The position numbers were made by a program, and so were the translations under genes. Below are positions 5,852 to 8,817 of a stretch of 8,817 nucleotides of DNA, piece after piece (within the stretch, counting starts at the first letter, position 1; each line of letters starts with the position of its first letter). Source of the stretch: Actinomycetota bacterium (GTDB taxonomy: Bacteria > Actinomycetota > Acidimicrobiia > Acidimicrobiales > Ilumatobacteraceae); contig VGBY01000040.1 of NCBI GenBank assembly GCA_016870295.1, forward strand, positions 1 to 8,817, in the 5' to 3' direction. The notes below the pieces were generated by a model. That model did no database searches, had not been told where the DNA came from, and saw only the letters and a list, made by a program, of their open reading frames with translations.

Positions 5852-6544
5852 ATGTCGCGGCGGATCAAGCTTCTCGTTCTCATCGTTGCTGCAGTCGCAG
5901 TGGTCTTTGTCGGGGGACCCTGGGTTTACATCAACGTCATTCGCGAGCCGGCCGCCGACAGTTTTCTTGACACGGTTACCACCACGACAGTGAGCGAAAC
6001 AGACTCAACTCCCACCTCAGTTCCGCAGGATGTCAATGGTGTCTGGAAGGTAACTGCCGAGTCGCAGGTGGGCTACCGCGTCGACGAAGTACTGTTCGGA
6101 CAAAACGTCACCGCCGTCGGCCGCACCAACGCCGTTACCGGCAGCATCACCATTGCTGAACTCGTCGTCACCGCCGCAGAGTTCAGTGTCGACATGACCA
6201 CCGTGAAGAGCGACGAACCGAAACGCGATGCACAGTTCGAGAGTCGCATCATGGACACGTTGAACTTCCCCACCGCCACGTTCATACTCGGCAACCCCAT
6301 CAACGTGTCACCAACCGCACTGTCGAGCGATGTCACGCACCAGGCGACGGGCATGCTCACCTTGCGTGGCACGAGCAAGCCGGTGGAGGTAAGCATTCTC
6401 AGCACGGTGCGCGGCGACGGCATCGTGCTGGTAGGACAGATTCCGATCGTGTTTGCGGAATGGGCGATACCGAATCCGTCGATTCCCGGTATCTCCACCG
6501 AAGACTCCGGCCTGCTTGAGTTCAACCTCGTCTTGGGTCGCTGA
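5852..6544 (+). CDS. Membrane-anchored YceI-like protein (230 aa)
   Basis: An exported YceI-family protein with a lipocalin-like beta-barrel. The family binds polyisoprenoids or other long lipids; many members are periplasmic or surface proteins. Residues 6-29 form an N-terminal hydrophobic anchor after MSRRIK, with no lipobox or obvious cleavage site. A Thr/Ser-rich linker (40-58) follows. The barrel covers about 60-229: GVWKVTAESQVGYRV (63-77), TGSITI, VDMTTVKSDEPKRDAQFES (113-131), LNFPTATF (137-144), TGMLTLRGTSKPVEV (166-180) and the closing strand LLEFNLVL. The block RDAQFES..MDTLNFPTATF corresponds to the usual YceI RD..L....F.....P...F motif. The ATG at 5852 opens the anchor and follows a leaderless-type promoter. 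The next gene starts three bases after the stop, so the two are probably co-translated. Confidence 0.92.
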   Translation: MSRRIKLLVLIVAAVAVVFVGGPWVYINVIREPAADSFLDTVTTTTVSETDSTPTSVPQDVNGVWKVTAESQVGYRVDEVLFGQNVTAVGRTNAVTGSITIAELVVTAAEFSVDMTTVKSDEPKRDAQFESRIMDTLNFPTATFILGNPINVSPTALSSDVTHQATGMLTLRGTSKPVEVSILSTVRGDGIVLVGQIPIVFAEWAIPNPSIPGISTEDSGLLEFNLVLGR

Positions 6545-6547
6545 ACC

Positions 6548-8014
6548 ATGCTCACCGTCTACGGCGTCACGCTGCTCGCAGCAAAGGCCAAAGACGAGAT
6601 GCACGAACGTGCGATGCGCGAGTCGGTCGGCAGTCTGATCGAACCGTGGTTGGAGAACACCTGGCCGCATGTCAAACGTACGAACACCACACAGGTGCTG
6701 ATGCACAGCAGCGTGACCGACAAAGTGTTTCGCTGCGAGATCACCGAGCAGCACCCCACCGACGACGCTCGCCAGGTGACACTGGTATCGATCTTCCCCG
6801 CAACCCGTCGCGGCGATCTCTGCGTCGACATTCGCCGCGAAGTGCGACCCACCGGGCCGCTCATCTTGCCACGCACACGCAGTGAGCGACCCGCGCAGTC
6901 ACTGACCACATTGGTAGCTGATGTCGCACGCGAACTGCGCGTGCGCGACGCGAACAGTTTCGTGTCGGGAAGCCCGAGTCGGGTCTCGACGAGTGATGAA
7001 GGTGCCGCTGTTGCCGCGTTGATCGATGCACCATCGCGTCGACTCCCCGTCGTGGTTGAGTGCACGAGCACCCGCGGCACCAACACCGCAACCACCGCTG
7101 ATACCGCACGAGTGCTGACGGGTATTGCCCACGTGTATCACCTCACCACGACGGCGGCCGAACAGGGGTTCAACGACCACTACGGCAAACGCAAGGCGAG
7201 TTCAAGTTGGGTGCTCGTGGCATGGCCGCGTGCGGGAAAGACCATCATGCTCACCGAGTATCCGCAGAGCGATGACGAACGCCTCGTCGACGAGTTGATC
7301 GCCGCAGCCGTCGGAGCTCTGCCACCGCTGCCACGCCCCTCGACTCGCCCGCAGAGCACGCCATCGGTGCCGATTCAGCAAGTCGTTGCCAATACATCAT
7401 CGCCCGAAGTTGGCGACCTGCGTCGCAAGAACCAAGAGCTCGAGCAGCGTGTGGCGGAGTTGCAGGCCGACTACGACGACCTGCACGAGAACCTCACGCT
7501 CACCGATCACCTCAACGGAAAGATCGTCGAAGAGCGTGAGCGATACCTCAATCAACTCACCGAACTCTTGGCGTTGCGCGACGACACCACGCAGTGGAAT
7601 CGCACACTGGACGTGGTGCAACGTGCCAAACGTGCCTTCGTGATGCTCGACTTTCACCCCGACGTCGAAGATCGTTTGGGCAGCACCCAGTTTTCGCCGG
7701 CAACCAACCAGCGCATTTTTGCCGGTCTGCTCGAACTCAACAACCTTGCCGCTCGATTGCGGCGGGGCGACATTGAGCCGCATCTCTTCAACACCTACTG
7801 CGCAGAGAAGTTCAACTTTGCGTCATCTGTCAGCGACAACGCCGTCAACAAGTTCGGCAGCGACTACACCGTCATGTGGCAGGGCGCCCCGGTGCAACTC
7901 GGGCCCCATGTGCGCTGCAACGAGGCGCGCATCTACTTCTATGTGGATGCCCAGGGCCGTCGTGTCGTGATTGGTCACGTCGGCAGCCACCTGCGCGACA
8001 AGTCGAACAACTAA
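6548..8014 (+). CDS. Uncharacterised multidomain protein with coiled coil and C-terminal RIYF/IGH domain (488 aa)
   Basis: I cannot name this family. Four parts are visible. Residues 1-130 form a mixed alpha/beta region rich in short strands. Residues 160-257 contain RLPVVVECTS (165-174), ARVLTGIAHVYHLT (187-200) and SSWVLVAWPRAGK (219-231), which looks like an alpha/beta domain; PRAGK only partly resembles a P-loop, and GKT without GxxxxGK is insufficient. A Pro/Thr/Ser linker (258-286) leads to a coiled coil (about 288-346). The C-terminal part (350-488) has helices, then FNFASSVSDNAVNKFGSDY (422-440), GPHVRCNEARIYFYVD (452-467) and VVIGHVGSHL (473-482). That last pattern matches my memory of the C-terminus of uncharacterised, sometimes defence-associated bacterial proteins; a RelE-like fold is conceivable. 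There is no signal peptide or membrane helix. The ATG is three bases after the YceI stop, without a clear ribosome binding site, suggesting translational coupling. It ends six bases from the convergent SDR gene. Confidence 0.88.
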   Translation: MLTVYGVTLLAAKAKDEMHERAMRESVGSLIEPWLENTWPHVKRTNTTQVLMHSSVTDKVFRCEITEQHPTDDARQVTLVSIFPATRRGDLCVDIRREVRPTGPLILPRTRSERPAQSLTTLVADVARELRVRDANSFVSGSPSRVSTSDEGAAVAALIDAPSRRLPVVVECTSTRGTNTATTADTARVLTGIAHVYHLTTTAAEQGFNDHYGKRKASSSWVLVAWPRAGKTIMLTEYPQSDDERLVDELIAAAVGALPPLPRPSTRPQSTPSVPIQQVVANTSSPEVGDLRRKNQELEQRVAELQADYDDLHENLTLTDHLNGKIVEERERYLNQLTELLALRDDTTQWNRTLDVVQRAKRAFVMLDFHPDVEDRLGSTQFSPATNQRIFAGLLELNNLAARLRRGDIEPHLFNTYCAEKFNFASSVSDNAVNKFGSDYTVMWQGAPVQLGPHVRCNEARIYFYVDAQGRRVVIGHVGSHLRDKSNN

Positions 8015-8020
8015 CCACAA

Positions 8021-8782
8021 CTACGCACGGCGTGTCAGGCGTCGCCACACGTTCTGTGCCAGCGACGACGACAAGAACGGCAACACCAGTCGATATACCG
8101 CACCAGGCACCACCACGGTTTTGCGACCGGCAAGTGCCCGTTGCGAGGAACGAATGACATCGTCGGTCGTCAGCCACATCCAGGTGGGAACTTTGCGACT
8201 CAGATGTTCGAGCCCGGCCCGGCGATGCAAATCAGTGCGCACATAACCCGGGCACACGGCAACGACACGTACGCCTCTGCCGTGCACTTCCAGTGCCAAG
8301 CTGCTTGCATATGAGGTGATATGCGACTTTGCGGCAGCGTATGGCCCCGCCTTGCGCATCGGAGTGAACGCCGCAATGCTCGACACGATGATCACATCAC
8401 CACCACCGTGGTCGATCATTCGCGGCACCACGATCTCGCACAACCTCACGACACCCGCCGACATGAGATACGCAATCCCATCGAGCGTGTCGCGATCAGT
8501 CGTACCGACCTTGGCCGCATGCGTCACCCCGGCATTTGCAACGAGCACATTGACACTCCCGCATTGTGCCCCCACCGATTCAACACCCTGTTTCGCGGAG
8601 AGGTCGGCCACGATGACTTCTGCCTGCACTCCACGAGCGCGTGCGTTCGCGGCCACTCGTTCAAGTTGCGACCGATCACGGGCCACCAGTACGACGTCGT
8701 AGCCCTGGGCGGCATACCAACCAGCGAAGCCCTCGCCAATTCCTGACGAGGCCCCGGTGATCAACGCACGACGCCGAACCAC
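8021..8782 (-). CDS. Short-chain dehydrogenase/reductase, classical SDR (253 aa)
   Basis: A Rossmann-fold NAD(P)H-dependent oxidoreductase; the substrate cannot be told from sequence. The cofactor motif is TGASSGIG (9-16). Arg35 after the second strand (LVARDR) suggests NADP(H). Asp60, NAG (83-85), Ser134/Ser135 (IIVSS) and the catalytic YAAAK (Tyr148, Lys152) are present, followed by CPGYVRT (177-183). The catalytic Asn normally found in the helix around 100-115 is missing: there is no Asn at all between residues 84 and 243. The C-terminal part (220-250) is hydrophobic, then basic, and may touch the membrane. I chose the GTG at 8782 because GGGGGAA ends three bases upstream and the N-terminus then fits the family; another in-frame GTG at 8812 would add ten atypical residues. 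The gene is convergent with the 488-residue gene. Confidence 0.93.
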   Translation of the reverse strand: MVRRRALITGASSGIGEGFAGWYAAQGYDVVLVARDRSQLERVAANARARGVQAEVIVADLSAKQGVESVGAQCGSVNVLVANAGVTHAAKVGTTDRDTLDGIAYLMSAGVVRLCEIVVPRMIDHGGGDVIIVSSIAAFTPMRKAGPYAAAKSHITSYASSLALEVHGRGVRVVAVCPGYVRTDLHRRAGLEHLSRKVPTWMWLTTDDVIRSSQRALAGRKTVVVPGAVYRLVLPFLSSSLAQNVWRRLTRRA

Positions 8783-8817
8783 CGATTCCCCCACGCTTTG
8801 AGCCTCGCACACCCGAC

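Noticed and set aside
6073..6555. Minus-strand ORF of 160 aa opposite the YceI gene
   Set aside because: It is antisense to a clear YceI domain, and has low complexity without recognisable motifs.
7235..7262. P-loop (Walker A) in the 488-residue protein at PRAGKT
   Set aside because: Only AGKT is present; the GxxxxGK spacing is missing and no Walker B partner is evident, so ATP binding is not supported.
8015..8020. Terminator between the 488-residue gene and the SDR gene
   Set aside because: Only six bases separate the stops and no hairpin with a T-run is visible nearby.
8783..8812. Upstream GTG start of the SDR at 8812
   Set aside because: It lies five bases from the window edge, with no visible ribosome binding site, and adds residues before the normal SDR N-terminus; the GTG at 8782 has GGGGGAA upstream.

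Overview
The window looks like a chromosomal segment of a G+C-rich actinobacterium. The gene families, the short -10 elements of the form TANNNT, the mix of GTG and ATG starts and several apparently leaderless genes all fit Actinomycetota. Tandem DUF1566-type secreted proteins and Acidimicrobiia-like gene neighbours make an Acidimicrobiia / Ilumatobacter-like source my best guess, but that is inference only. I see no phage genes, transposase, integrase, CRISPR array or rRNA.

Layout. Positions 11-2940 are all on the minus strand. In transcription order they hold a possible small leaderless gene (2940-2695), a hemolysin III / PAQR-type membrane protein (2637-1981), a secreted two-domain DUF1566 protein (1951-587), a short basic His-rich protein (488-168) with its own promoter and ribosome binding site, and tRNA-Lys(UUU) (83-11). 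A divergent control region (2941-3075) separates these from a plus-strand tail-anchored coiled-coil protein (3076-3405) and a zinc carboxypeptidase of family M14 (3461-5155). The M14 gene converges with a seven-helix PQ-loop protein (5760-5152), and their stop codons overlap. A second divergent region (5761-5851) drives the PQ-loop gene leftward and, rightward, a two-gene unit: a membrane-anchored YceI-like protein (5852-6544) and an uncharacterised 488-residue multidomain protein (6548-8014). The window ends with a convergent short-chain dehydrogenase (8782-8021).

How the genes work together. Most are independent housekeeping or envelope functions. Hemolysin III, the DUF1566 protein, the YceI protein, the PQ-loop protein and the coiled-coil protein are all membrane or exported proteins. 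No single pathway links them.

The two most interesting signals are these. First, the 488-residue protein at 6548-8014 has an alpha/beta-like region, a Pro/Thr/Ser linker, a coiled coil and a C-terminal domain ending in a RIYF...VVIGHVGSHL block. That layout resembles uncharacterised, possibly defence-related bacterial proteins. Second, the same arrangement recurs at several start codons: a TANNNT hexamer (TAGCCT, TAACCT or TAGCGT) 6 or 7 bases upstream of the start. It points to leaderless transcripts, and it also lends support to the small gene at 2940-2695.
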